A DNA stretch of 64,000 nt from Dorea sp. AM10-31 (lineage in GTDB: Bacteria > Bacillota > Clostridia > Lachnospirales > Lachnospiraceae), in NCBI RefSeq assembly GCF_003435815.1, contig NZ_QTUV01000005.1, forward strand, positions 139,808 to 203,807, read 5' to 3'. The notes under the pieces are model-generated. The model was not told the origin of the DNA. It saw only the letters and a program-made list of their open reading frames with translations, and did not search any database. The translations under genes and the position numbers were made by a program. Shown here in pieces: positions 15,112 to 25,311 of the stretch. The stretch's first letter is position 1, and every line of letters begins with the position of its first letter.

Positions 15112-18100
15112 CTACTGTTGCTTCTGCTCTTTCGTCGTTGGAAGTCCTCTCTTTGCAAGTTCGGTATCAAGTTCCTCTCTCACTTCGAATAACTTCTTCT
15201 GACGTTTCTTCAGGTTATGTGTAAAGAATCCATACAGGATTGCTGTTAACAACATAATCAGGAAATGGAGTACACAACACTTATGGTCATCCAATTTCTG
15301 GTTTCCAAGTGGTACATTGTTATCGCCTGCATTTACTAACTCACGAACCTTCGCGCCTGTTTCCTGTACTGCTTTTGCGATTCTTGAAGGTACGTTTCTT
15401 ACAGAAGTTACAACTCTCTGAACAACATTTCTGTTCTGTGGTGTCGGGTTTGCCGGCGTATTCTGCGTATTCGGTGGTGTTACCGGTGCCGCTGCTGTAA
15501 TTGTCAGCTTACCTTCTACCTTCTTAATGTTGTAGTTTGCTGCTTTTGTTCCATTCTTCAATGTGTAAGTAAATGTATTCTTGCTGGTTCCGGTATTGGT
15601 CCGTGTTCCGGTTACATCGTATGTAGCTCCTTCACCCTTCGCAAATCCTTCTCCGCTTACAGTTACTTTCTTGCTTGTCAGTGCTTTACCATCATATACT
15701 TTATTCTGGGATGCACTTGTCATGATCACTGTACGTTTTTCGATGGTTAATGTTCCATCTACAATGACGAATTTCACTTTGCTGAAGTTCTTATTCGTAT
15801 TCTTGAAGTCGCCTGCTTTCACTTCCATATTGTAAGTTCCGGCATTTGTTCCTTTGACTGTTGCGTCTCCGCTGAATGTAAAGTCTTTCTCTGTGTAAAG
15901 CTTGTTGCTGATATTTGTTACATCATAGCCTTTTACAGTATGTTCTTTACCATCGTATTTAGCAGTGCCACTCTTCTCTGTAATTGTTACGACTACTTCA
16001 TCTGCATTTTCTGTTACGGTCAGTTTACCGTTTACAGTCTTGATGTTGTAGTTGTCTTTGTTTGTACCTTTGTTCAGTTCGTATGTAAATGTGTTATCAC
16101 TTGAACCTACTTCTGTCTGGCTTCCGGTTACGTTGTATGTTGCTCCGTCATTTCCAACAAAGCCTTCTGCTGTTACATTTTTATTTTCCAGTGCTGTTCC
16201 GTCATATGCTTTGCTGTCACTTGCACTTGTCAGTGTAACGTCACGTTTGTCGATCGTCAGTGTTCCGTCTATGATCTCGAAGGATACATTACTGAAGTTC
16301 TTGTTAATGTTCTTGAAATCTCCCGGTTTCAACTCCATGTTATAAGTTCCGGCGTTTGTTCCCTTCACAGTTGCATCGCCGTTAAACTCAAAGTCTTTCT
16401 CTGCATACGGAAGTTTGCTGCTGATATTTTCAACAGTGTAACCGGTTACGGTCTTCTCTGTTCCGTCGTATGTCTCTTTTCCACTGTTTTCTTTGATCGT
16501 AACTACAACTTTCTGATCAGACGGTGTTACTTCAAGTTCACCATTTACAGTCTTAATATTGTAGTTATCCGGATTTGTTCCTTTCTTCAGTTCGTATGTA
16601 AATGTGTTATCACTCTTACCTACTTCTGACTGACTTCCGGTTACGTTGTATGTTGCTCCGTCGTTTCCAACAAAGCCTTCTGCTGTTACTTCATCTTTTG
16701 TCAGTGCCTTACCGTCATACATCTTTGTTGCGGATGCAGAAGTCAGGGTGACATCTTTCTTGTCGATCTTCAGTGTGCCGTCTTTGATGATAAATTCGAC
16801 ATTGCTGAAGTTTGCATTGTTGTTAGCAAAATCTTTTGCTGTAAGTTCCATATCATAAGTTCCGGCATCTGTTCCCTTCACTGTATCCTTACCACTGAAT
16901 GAGAAATCATTTTTAGAGTACAATTTATTGCTGATGCTTTCTACTTCATATCCTTTTACGGTCTTCTCTGTTCCGTCATAAGTGAACTTACCGCTGTTCT
17001 CCTGGATAGTTACTGTAACTTTGTCTGTTACCGGTGTTACTTCCAGAGTTCCTTCTACCTTTGTGATCGCATAGTTCTTTGCAAGTGTTCCACTCTTAAG
17101 TGTATAACCAAATGTGTTCTTGCTTGTTCCCACAACGGTCTGTGTTCCGGTTACATTGTAGTCTGCTCCGTCGTTTCCAACGAATCCTTCGTTCTCACCT
17201 CTGCTTGCAACAACTTCTTCCTTCGTTAATGCTTTACCGTCATAGACTTTCTTCGCATCTGCTGATGTCAGTGTTACTGGTCTAGGTGTGATCTTGTACT
17301 CTTTTGTAACCGTTCCTGTGTAGTTACCTTTTCCTTTGATTGTTACTTTAATTGTTGATACATCCGTAAAGTTATCTTTGTCATAACTTACTTCGTAATC
17401 GGTTCCTTCTTTCAAGACATTTCCATCTTTGTCTTTTACTTCCGGCGCCCATTTGTGTGCTTCGCCATCGTAAATGTGATCGGATGGATCATTGATCGTA
17501 ATGCCTTTGTAAGAATCTGGATTTTCCGGATCCGGATCTGGTGTAATGCTCTGTGGTGTTACTACCAGAGTTCCTTCTACTTTCGTGATCGTGTAGTTAC
17601 CGGCTTTTGTTCCATCGTTCAGTTTATAGTCGAACTTGTTCTTGCTGTTTCCGACTGCAGTCTGAGTTCCGGTTACATCATAAGATGCGCCTTCACCTTC
17701 CACAAATCCTTCATCTGTTACATTTTTATTTGTCAGTGCCTTGCCGTCGTAAACTTTCTTATCGGATGCAGAAGTCATTGTAACTTCTCTCTTCGCGATA
17801 TCAAGTTTTCCGTCTTTCACTACAAATTTTACATTTTTAAAGTTCTTATTGCCATTTGTGAAGTCTGTTGCCTTAAGACCCATCTCGTAAGATCCGGCGT
17901 CTGTCTTCTTCACTTCGGCTTTTCCGCTGAACCGGATATCGGTTTCTGTATATTTCTTCTTATTTGTATTACTAATGTCTGTAACCTTATATCCTGCTGC
18001 GGTTTTCTCTGTTCCATCGTAAGTATCGGAAACTGTATTACCAACAATCGTTACAACTACTGTATTCTCATCCGGTGTTACTGTCAGTTTTCCTTCTACC

Positions 18101-21100
18101 TTTGTGATGGTGTAGTTTTCTTTCTTTGTATTTGTGTTCAGAGTGTAAGTAAATGTGTTATCACTTGTACCTACTTCTGTCTGGCTTCCGGTTACATCAT
18201 AAGATGCGCCTTCACCTTTCACAAATCCTTCATCTGTGCCCTTGCTCTCTGTAACTTTCTTATTTGTCAGCGGATCGCCATCGTACGCTTTGCTGTCTGT
18301 TGCAGATGTCAGTGTTACCGGTCTCGGTGTGATCTGATATTTCTTCGTGATCGTTCCTTTATAATCGCCTTTTCCGGTAATGGTTACTGTAATTGTCGTC
18401 ACGTCTTTGAAATTATCTTTGTCGTAACTTACTTCGTAATCGGTTCCCTCTATCAGAGCTTTGCCAGCTACATCTTCGACTGTCGGATTCCATTTATGAT
18501 TCTTTCCGTCATATACATGATCAGATGGATCATCTACAGTGATACCTTTGTAAGATGGATCTGGGTTTTCCGGATCCGGTCCCGGTGTAATACTCTGTTC
18601 TGTAACAGTTAATGTACCAGGTACTTTTGTAAAGTTGTAGTTATCTTCGTTACCGGTCAGCTTCTTAATCGTGAAGTTGTTCTTGCTGTTTCCGACTTTT
18701 GTCTGGCTTCCGGTTACGTCATAGGTTGCTCCTTCACCTGCTGCAAATCCGTCACCGCTTACTGTCACTTCGTCATTTGTCAGTGCAGTTCCGTCGTAAA
18801 CTTTCTGATCTGTTGCAGATGTCAGTGTTACATCTCTCTTTGTAATTGTAAGCTTTCCGTCTGTAACTACAAATGTTACTTTGCTGAAATTGTCATTTAC
18901 ATTAGAGAAATCTGCTGCAGTAAGTCCCATCTGGTACTCGCCTGCATTTTTCTTTGTTACTTCTGTTGTCGTTTTTGCAAAGTGGATATCGCTTACTCTG
19001 TAAAGGCTGTTGCTGATACTTACGATCTCATAACCGCTTACTGTCTTGGCTGTTCCGTCGTATTTCTTAGTCTTTGTATTACCCTTGATCTGAACAACAA
19101 CTTCATTCTCGTTGCTTGTTACAGTCAGCGTACCTGCTTCGGTTGTAATCTCATAGTTGCCTGCTTTTGTATTGGCATTTAACGTATAAGTAAATGTATT
19201 ATCGCTGCTTCCGACAGTTGTCTGACTTCCGGTTACAACATATGTTGCACCCTCGCCATCTACAAATCCTTCATTCTTGCCTGTGCTTGCTGTTACATTT
19301 TTATTTGTAAGAGGCTGTCCGTCATATACCTTCTGATCACTTGCGGATGTTAATTTCACTTTACGTTTTGTAATCTTGTAAGTCTTTGTTACAGTTCCTT
19401 TATAATTGCCCTGTCCGGTAATCGTTACCGTAATTGTCTGGACATCTTTGAAGTTCTTGTCTTCTGTACCATACTCATAACTTACTGTGTAATCTTTTCC
19501 TTCTGTCAGAGCCTTATCATCAGCATCTTTGACTGTCGGACTCCACTTATGTTCCTGTCCGTCATATACATGATCGGATGGATCATTGATTGTAATTCCC
19601 TTGTAAGAATCCGGGTTGTCCGGATCTGGTGTAATACTCTGCGGTGTAACTGTCAGTGTTCCAACAGACGTTGTAATCGTGTAGTTACCTGCTTTTGTAT
19701 TCTTGTTAAGCTCATAAGCAAATGTATTATCGCTGCTTCCGACTGCTGTCTGGCTTCCGGTTACGTCATATGTTGCTCCTTCACCTTCTGCAAATCTGTC
19801 ACCGCCAACAGTAATGTTTTTGCTTGTCAGAGCTGTTCCATCATATACTTTGCTTGCTGTTGCAGATCCTAAAGTAACGGTTCTCTTCTCAATTGTAAGA
19901 CTTCCGTCTGTAACTACAAATGTTACTTTTTCAAAATCTGTACTGTTATTTGCAAAGTCAGACTCTTTCAGTCCCATCGGATATGTTCCGGCATCTTTCT
20001 TCGTAACGTTATCTGTTCCCTTGAATGTGAAATCAGATGCGTGATATTTCTCATTATTAATGCTTACGTCATATCCTTTTGCTGTGTAATCTTTGCCATC
20101 ATATTTTGCACTGTTTGTATGACCTGTGATCGTTACAACAACTTCGTTCTTATCCTTGGTAACTGTAAGTGTTCCTTTTACAACTGTAATGTTGTAGTTG
20201 TCTTTCTTCGTGTTGTCTTTCAGTATGTAAGTAAATTCATTGTCACTGCTTCCGGCTTTTGTCTGGCTTCCGGTTACGTTATATTCTGCTCCTTCGCCCT
20301 TAACAAATCCGTCACCGCTTACAGTTACTTTATCTTTTGTTAATGGTGTTCCGTCGTATACTTTCTCATCTGATCCGGATGTTAAAGTAACGTCTCTCTT
20401 GCTGATAATCAGCTGACCATCTTCCACAACAAATTTTACATTTGTAAAGTTGCCACTCGTATTTGTAAAGTCTGTTGCCTGTACATTCATATCGTATGTT
20501 CCGGCATCCGTTCCTTTGACTTCTGCTGTTCCGCTGAATGTAAAGTCATCTTGGCTGTACAGATTGTTACTGATGCTCTTCACTGTATATCCGGAATCTG
20601 TGTGTTCTTTACCGTCATACTTCGCATTCTTGTCATTTTCTTTGATTGTTACTGTAACTTTATCTGTTATCGGTGTAACTTTCAAAGTACCAGGTGTTTC
20701 CGTGATATTGTAGTTCTTAGCTTTTGTATTATCCTTCAGCTTGTAAGTAAATGCGTTTGGTTTTTCACCAACATTTGTAATGGTTCCGGTTACATTATAT
20801 GTCGCACCTTCGCCATCGACAAATCCATCGCCGCCAACTGTCACGCCATCTTTGGTTAATGCTGTTCCGTCATATACCTTCTCAGCATCCGCAGTTTTTA
20901 AAGTAACGTCTCTCTTCGTAATTGTGAGATTTCCATCTGTAACTACGAATTTCACTTTGCTGAAGTTCTTGCTGGTGTTTGTGAAATCGGATGTTTTCAG
21001 TCCCATTGCATAGTCACCGGCATCTGTTCCTTTTGCTTTTGCTGATTCTTTGCTGAATGTGAAATCATTTGTTGTATACAGACCTGTGCTTGTTCTTACA

Positions 21101-21117
21101 TCATAACCTGTTACGAA
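15112..21117 (-). CDS. Giant MBG-repeat surface protein, C-terminal part beyond an amber codon
   Basis: An open frame of about 2,001 codons that continues, in the same frame, the protein encoded at 21118-25017 after a single TAG. It has no ribosome site at its first Met (21006), so it is unlikely to be translated alone. It consists almost entirely of alternating Ig-like MBG modules. One type runs KRDVTLTSA...KVYDG...EGATYDVTGSQT...; the other runs VVVTI...YDGKEHTVKGYDV...NISNKLY...FSG.... Each is about 80-90 residues. Three further units carry SYKGITINDPSDHVYDG. The C-terminus has a Pro-rich linker, then VPLGNQKLDDHKCC, a TM helix and a KKRQKK tail. It has no canonical LPXTG, so the anchor is atypical. 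Confidence 0.85.
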   Translation of the reverse strand, partial: FVTGYDVRTSTGLYTTNDFTFSKESAKAKGTDAGDYAMGLKTSDFTNTSKNFSKVKFVVTDGNLTITKRDVTLKTADAEKVYDGTALTKDGVTVGGDGFVDGEGATYNVTGTITNVGEKPNAFTYKLKDNTKAKNYNITETPGTLKVTPITDKVTVTIKENDKNAKYDGKEHTDSGYTVKSISNNLYSQDDFTFSGTAEVKGTDAGTYDMNVQATDFTNTSGNFTNVKFVVEDGQLIISKRDVTLTSGSDEKVYDGTPLTKDKVTVSGDGFVKGEGAEYNVTGSQTKAGSSDNEFTYILKDNTKKDNYNITVVKGTLTVTKDKNEVVVTITGHTNSAKYDGKDYTAKGYDVSINNEKYHASDFTFKGTDNVTKKDAGTYPMGLKESDFANNSTDFEKVTFVVTDGSLTIEKRTVTLGSATASKVYDGTALTSKNITVGGDRFAEGEGATYDVTGSQTAVGSSDNTFAYELNKNTKAGNYTITTSVGTLTVTPQSITPDPDNPDSYKGITINDPSDHVYDGQEHKWSPTVKDADDKALTEGKDYTVSYEYGTEDKNFKDVQTITVTITGQGNYKGTVTKTYKITKRKVKLTSASDQKVYDGQPLTNKNVTASTGKNEGFVDGEGATYVVTGSQTTVGSSDNTFTYTLNANTKAGNYEITTEAGTLTVTSNENEVVVQIKGNTKTKKYDGTAKTVSGYEIVSISNSLYRVSDIHFAKTTTEVTKKNAGEYQMGLTAADFSNVNDNFSKVTFVVTDGKLTITKRDVTLTSATDQKVYDGTALTNDEVTVSGDGFAAGEGATYDVTGSQTKVGNSKNNFTIKKLTGNEDNYNFTKVPGTLTVTEQSITPGPDPENPDPSYKGITVDDPSDHVYDGKNHKWNPTVEDVAGKALIEGTDYEVSYDKDNFKDVTTITVTITGKGDYKGTITKKYQITPRPVTLTSATDSKAYDGDPLTNKKVTESKGTDEGFVKGEGASYDVTGSQTEVGTSDNTFTYTLNTNTKKENYTITKVEGKLTVTPDENTVVVTIVGNTVSDTYDGTEKTAAGYKVTDISNTNKKKYTETDIRFSGKAEVKKTDAGSYEMGLKATDFTNGNKNFKNVKFVVKDGKLDIAKREVTMTSASDKKVYDGKALTNKNVTDEGFVEGEGASYDVTGTQTAVGNSKNKFDYKLNDGTKAGNYTITKVEGTLVVTPQSITPDPDPENPDSYKGITINDPSDHIYDGEAHKWAPEVKDKDGNVLKEGTDYEVSYDKDNFTDVSTIKVTIKGKGNYTGTVTKEYKITPRPVTLTSADAKKVYDGKALTKEEVVASRGENEGFVGNDGADYNVTGTQTVVGTSKNTFGYTLKSGTLAKNYAITKVEGTLEVTPVTDKVTVTIQENSGKFTYDGTEKTVKGYEVESISNKLYSKNDFSFSGKDTVKGTDAGTYDMELTAKDFANNNANFSNVEFIIKDGTLKIDKKDVTLTSASATKMYDGKALTKDEVTAEGFVGNDGATYNVTGSQSEVGKSDNTFTYELKKGTNPDNYNIKTVNGELEVTPSDQKVVVTIKENSGKETYDGTEKTVTGYTVENISSKLPYAEKDFEFNGDATVKGTNAGTYNMELKPGDFKNINKNFSNVSFEIIDGTLTIDKRDVTLTSASDSKAYDGTALENKNVTAEGFVGNDGATYNVTGSQTEVGSSDNTFTYELNKGTNKDNYNIKTVNGKLTVTENADEVVVTITEKSGTAKYDGKEHTVKGYDVTNISNKLYTEKDFTFSGDATVKGTNAGTYNMEVKAGDFKNTNKNFSKVKFVIVDGTLTIEKRTVIMTSASQNKVYDGKALTSKKVTVSGEGFAKGEGATYDVTGTRTNTGTSKNTFTYTLKNGTKAANYNIKKVEGKLTITAAAPVTPPNTQNTPANPTPQNRNVVQRVVTSVRNVPSRIAKAVQETGAKVRELVNAGDNNVPLGNQKLDDHKCCVLHFLIMLLTAILYGFFTHNLKKRQKKLFEVREELDTELAKRGLPTTKEQKQQ

Positions 21118-22500
21118 CTACTCTTTGCCATTATACATCTTTGAATCTGTATGTCCGGTAATGTAAACATTTACTTCCAGAGTGTCATTCTTTTTAACAG
21201 TTAATGTACCTTCTGTCTTTGTAATGTCATAGTTGTCAAGGTTCGTTCCGTCTTTGGCAATGTAAGTAAAGCTGTTTGCGCTGCTTCCGACTGCTGTCTG
21301 TGCTCCGGTTACTGTATAAGTAACGCCTTCGTTCTCGACAAATCCGTCTTCACCGCCAACTGTAATCTCATTGCTTGTAAGTGGTTCACCATCATACTCT
21401 TTGGAAGCATCCGCAGATGTTAATGTAACTTTACGTTTCTCAATTGTGAGTTTACCATCTACAATTACAAAAGTTACATTTTCAAATCTGTCATTGATGT
21501 TTTCAAAATCGTCTGGTGTCAGGTTCATATCATAAGAACCTGCATTTTTCCCTTTAACTGTAGCCTTTGCACTATTTTTAATCTGGAAATCTTCTTCTGT
21601 ATATACGTCGGTGTTTTCTCCGCCACGCTTAATACTTTCAACAGTATAGCCTGAAACAGATTTTTCTGTTCCGTCGTATGTCTCTTTTCCACTGTTTTCT
21701 TTGATAGTAACAACAATTTCCTGTGCATTCTTTGTTACAGTTAACTGACCAGGCTCCTTTGTAATCTGATAGTTTTTAGCTTTTGTTTTATCATTTAACG
21801 TATACTCAAATGTATTATCACTTGTACCGACTTCTGTCTGACTTCCGGTTACATTATATTTATCAATACCTTCGCCGGATACAAATTCTCCACTAACAAT
21901 CTCTACATTATGATTTATTAATGGTTTCTTATCATATGCTTTGCTGTCAGATGCTGATTTTAATGTAATCTGACGAGGATTGATTGTAAGACTTCCGTCT
22001 ACTACTTCAAATGTTACATTTGTAAAGTTCGCATTCTTATTCTCGAACTGGGATGTCTTAAGTCCCATTGGATAAGTAGCCGCATCTGTTCCGACTGCTT
22101 CTGCTTTTCCGCTGAATGTGAAATCATCTGCTGTGTAAAGTTCATTACTGATTTCTGTTACATCATATCCTGTAACTGTATGCTTTATTCCATCATAAGT
22201 TACTGCATTCTGACGTCCTGTAATCTTAACTTTTACTTCCGTTGTTACCGGAGTAACTTTGAGCGTACCATTTTTAGTGCTAATGTTATAGTTCTCTTCT
22301 TTTGTGTTTTCCTTCAGCTTGTAAGTAAATGCGTTTGTTTTTTCACCAACATTTGTAATGGTTCCGGTTACTTTATATGTCGCACCTTCGCCCTTAACAA
22401 ATCCGTCTTTTCCGCTTACTGCTACGTCATGGTTTGTAAGCGGCTGTCCGTCGTAAACTTTCTCATCACTTGCAGATGTCAGTGTTACATCTCTCTTTGT
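15400..22500 (-). repeat. Tandem array of MBG-domain coding repeats
   Basis: About 7 kb of imperfect tandem repeats, roughly 240-270 bp per module, encoding alternating MBG-type modules. Recurrent tracts include GATGTCAG-type joints and CTTCCGGTTACGT (the VTGSQ motif) on the plus strand. Copy number could change by recombination between units. Confidence 0.8.
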
Positions 22501-25017
22501 GATCGTCAGTTCCTCTGTACCGGTTAATTCACCGAGCAGATCATCGCTTGTCACGCGGACCTTCACGGTAGTACTGTCAGATACATTTGTTGCTGTAATC
22601 TTGCTGAGATCTGTTGTCCATGTGTCTGTGCCAGGAATCTGATATTCAATCTTAAGATTTCCAATATCCTTATTATCTTTTCCTGCTTTTGCTACCGCAG
22701 TAGCTTGTCCTGCCTGATGTGGCTGTCCGTTATATTTTTCTGTTACATCTTTCGTTGTTAAGGAAACGTAATCTTCAATATTTTTAGCTTTCCAGTTTGC
22801 CGTAAGTTTTACAGTGTTGCCCGGCATCTTGAAATTATCTCCACTATTAATAGTAGACACATCCAGTCCTTCAACTGTCCAGCCTGTAAATGTATAACCT
22901 TTACGTTTAGGTTCTGTTCTTACAACTACGTTTGTACCTTCATCGTGTTTTTCTGTTGCACTTGTTGAGCCGTCAGAAAAACTTCCACCTGCCAGATCGT
23001 ACATAACCTGATATCCGGCAACATATTTTGCATAGTAAGTAATTGATGTTGTAACCTTTGCCGGGAAAGCAGGTGCTGCCTCTGTAAGTTCCCGATTGGT
23101 ATACCATCCGGAGAATGTATATGTTACACCATTAACTGTCTTTGTTGTCGGAAACCGCTGTGAAGTAACATCACCCGGTTTTGTTGTGGATGTTCCGTTA
23201 ATCACATAGTTCTTGGAACCTAACATATTAAAGTTTGTACCGCCGGCATCATACAGATAATATTTTACTGTCGCAACATTCTTACATCTGATATTTACAT
23301 TACAGTCCAGATGTTTGTCCGGGTTTGTTCCATTATTTCTTGAAATCTTTGCCGGAACCAATGTGATCTCTTCTACATCATCTTCGGTGATAGTTACACC
23401 AAGCTGATTCTGAATAGAAGATTTATAATTGTTAAATATCTGAGTCCATGCATCTGAACCTCTCGTAACTACATTTGTTCCGTTCGGCCATGATACAACA
23501 CGCTGATCGACGTTATCAAAACAGTTTTTGTCATTTGTCCATGTAGCATTCGTTACATTCACTGTAGCGGTTCCATATGCAGGTCCCCAGTTACCTGAAT
23601 CATTGGAGTTTGCATCTTTTGTAGGATCTAACAGATAGTAAACGATTGCGCTATCTGTTGATTGTGTGTTTGCTACAACCTTGATCGTCTTTGTTGCAGT
23701 GATTGCAGTATCGTTGCTGCCCTGAACACTTGCTGTAACATTAGCCGTTCCCTGACGTAAACCACTGACTGTTCCGTTGGAGTCAACTGTCAGAATCTGT
23801 TCGTTGGATGAACTCCACTGAACCTTGCCTGATGCATTGGAAGGTGTCAGTGTATAACCAAGATTGATCGTCTTGAACTGTGTAACTTTATCTGCTCCGG
23901 TTATTGCGATTGCTGTTGGTAATACGGCTGAACGAACAGTGATCGTATATTTTTTTGTGTATTGTTGCCTATTCCCCCATGAATATGTATCTGTAACAGT
24001 TGTTGTCCCTTCCTGCAATCCTGTCACTTCAATACTTACGCCACTATTCGCTTCTAATCTAACTTTATTTTTATCTGCAACAGTCCAGTTATGAGTATAA
24101 AAATTATACCTGTCCTGATCGCTTGAATCCAATGTCACTGTCTGCCCAACTCGGATTGTTTGAGTAGTATCTGTATCCGCTACTGTCGCGATCTTACCTT
24201 TTTCAGATGCTGCAGATACGTTCTTATCCTCGTTCGCCTTCGAGTCTGACTCCCCATCGTCAGATGCATCAGCATCATCCTTCTTGTTGTCACCAGACTT
24301 GTTCACATCTGTTTTGGATTTGTCTGAATTAGTTTCTTCCTTATATAATACATGAAATGTCTTATCTGATTTTACATCAGCAATTTTGTATGTATAAACA
24401 TTTCCATCCACCTTCTTCGGCTGGATCGTATTATTATTCTGGTCTGTTACTTTGTCCAGCTTGAAAGAATTCTTTACAGTGATCTCAAAATTAAAAGAGT
24501 CGCCTTCTTTTACTTCTTTCATATATTTGCTGTCTGCGTAAGCAACAGTCTCTTTCTTTCCGTCAGAGCCCCATGCTTTAATATCACCGCCATCCAGTTT
24601 TGATTTCTGGATTGTAGCTTTATAGGCTTTCTCCTCGGAATCTTTCTTTGTATCGCCGGAGCTTGCATCTGCTTTCTTTGCAGCGTTAGCTTTCTTTGCA
24701 GTGTCAGCTTTCTTTGCTGTCTGCTCCTGCTTTTTCTCAGTTTTTTCTGTAACCTGAGTCTTCTTGGAAGTGTCCGAAGCATTCTTATCTTCCTCCGTAT
24801 TCACCTCCTGAACTTTGGCTTCTCCTGAGTCTTTTTTGTGTGCATTCGAAGCCGCCTCCTGCTGTGCTTTCTCCTCAGCAGAATCGTCCTGTTGCTGTGC
24901 TTCCGTTGTACTGTCCGATTCACTTGCACTCATATTGGTGCCAAGCTGATAGATTACATTCGAACTGACTAAAACTACAGCGAGAAGCATCGCCAACCAG
25001 CGTCTTGTCTTCTTCAT
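21118..25017 (-). CDS. Giant MBG-repeat surface protein, N-terminal part ending at amber codon
   Basis: A 1,299-residue secreted protein. The signal peptide is about 1-31; a charged low-complexity stretch rich in Lys, Ala and Asp follows (to about 280); a Big_2-type Ig-like domain lies around 365-450; InlB_B/Flg_new-type modules (FTGWTVEGL, YYAKYVAGYQ) lie around 590-770; then MBG repeats run to the end. Translation stops at TAG (21118-21120) inside an MBG motif: GKE-stop-FVTGYDV, where other copies read GKEHTVKGYDV. The reading frame is open for 6 kb beyond, so the ancestral protein had about 3,301 residues. Without the C-terminal anchor the product would be released. It begins behind an AAGGAGG site. 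Confidence 0.85.
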   Translation of the reverse strand: MKKTRRWLAMLLAVVLVSSNVIYQLGTNMSASESDSTTEAQQQDDSAEEKAQQEAASNAHKKDSGEAKVQEVNTEEDKNASDTSKKTQVTEKTEKKQEQTAKKADTAKKANAAKKADASSGDTKKDSEEKAYKATIQKSKLDGGDIKAWGSDGKKETVAYADSKYMKEVKEGDSFNFEITVKNSFKLDKVTDQNNNTIQPKKVDGNVYTYKIADVKSDKTFHVLYKEETNSDKSKTDVNKSGDNKKDDADASDDGESDSKANEDKNVSAASEKGKIATVADTDTTQTIRVGQTVTLDSSDQDRYNFYTHNWTVADKNKVRLEANSGVSIEVTGLQEGTTTVTDTYSWGNRQQYTKKYTITVRSAVLPTAIAITGADKVTQFKTINLGYTLTPSNASGKVQWSSSNEQILTVDSNGTVSGLRQGTANVTASVQGSNDTAITATKTIKVVANTQSTDSAIVYYLLDPTKDANSNDSGNWGPAYGTATVNVTNATWTNDKNCFDNVDQRVVSWPNGTNVVTRGSDAWTQIFNNYKSSIQNQLGVTITEDDVEEITLVPAKISRNNGTNPDKHLDCNVNIRCKNVATVKYYLYDAGGTNFNMLGSKNYVINGTSTTKPGDVTSQRFPTTKTVNGVTYTFSGWYTNRELTEAAPAFPAKVTTSITYYAKYVAGYQVMYDLAGGSFSDGSTSATEKHDEGTNVVVRTEPKRKGYTFTGWTVEGLDVSTINSGDNFKMPGNTVKLTANWKAKNIEDYVSLTTKDVTEKYNGQPHQAGQATAVAKAGKDNKDIGNLKIEYQIPGTDTWTTDLSKITATNVSDSTTVKVRVTSDDLLGELTGTEELTITKRDVTLTSASDEKVYDGQPLTNHDVAVSGKDGFVKGEGATYKVTGTITNVGEKTNAFTYKLKENTKEENYNISTKNGTLKVTPVTTEVKVKITGRQNAVTYDGIKHTVTGYDVTEISNELYTADDFTFSGKAEAVGTDAATYPMGLKTSQFENKNANFTNVTFEVVDGSLTINPRQITLKSASDSKAYDKKPLINHNVEIVSGEFVSGEGIDKYNVTGSQTEVGTSDNTFEYTLNDKTKAKNYQITKEPGQLTVTKNAQEIVVTIKENSGKETYDGTEKSVSGYTVESIKRGGENTDVYTEEDFQIKNSAKATVKGKNAGSYDMNLTPDDFENINDRFENVTFVIVDGKLTIEKRKVTLTSADASKEYDGEPLTSNEITVGGEDGFVENEGVTYTVTGAQTAVGSSANSFTYIAKDGTNLDNYDITKTEGTLTVKKNDTLEVNVYITGHTDSKMYNGKE

Positions 25018-25259
25018 ACATGTTCCTCCTTACTTCTTTATCTATAAGTCTACATAAAATGTCTCTGTATACTTATTAAGACATTGGTTCCCGTCAAAAA
25101 GGGTCATTTTTTTATTATTTTTTTCATTTTTTTCATATGATGATTAATAGCTCAGAAAGCATTATTACTAATTAAAAGACTTTTCTGTTCTATTCCTTTC
25201 ACTTTCTTTCACTAAAAATTGACATTTTCTGCCTTATTGCATTTTTATCACCTAATATT

Positions 25260-25291
25260 AAAGAGCCCAGAATTAAATCCGGGACTCTTTA
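25260..25291 (-). terminator. Terminator after 51-residue membrane protein
   Basis: AAAGAGCCC and GGG-A-CTCTTT pair around a 12-nt loop. It lies 20 bp past the small gene's stop and 240 bp before the giant gene, so the small gene is likely a separate transcript. The remaining AT-rich stretch to 25018 should hold the giant gene's promoter. Confidence 0.6.
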
Positions 25292-25311
25292 TTCTCGCGG
25301 AAACACTTTTA

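Noticed and set aside
17455..18612. 385-codon plus-strand open frame in the MBG array
   Set aside because: Antisense to repeats whose minus-strand frame is clearly coding; it is a by-product of repetitive codon use.
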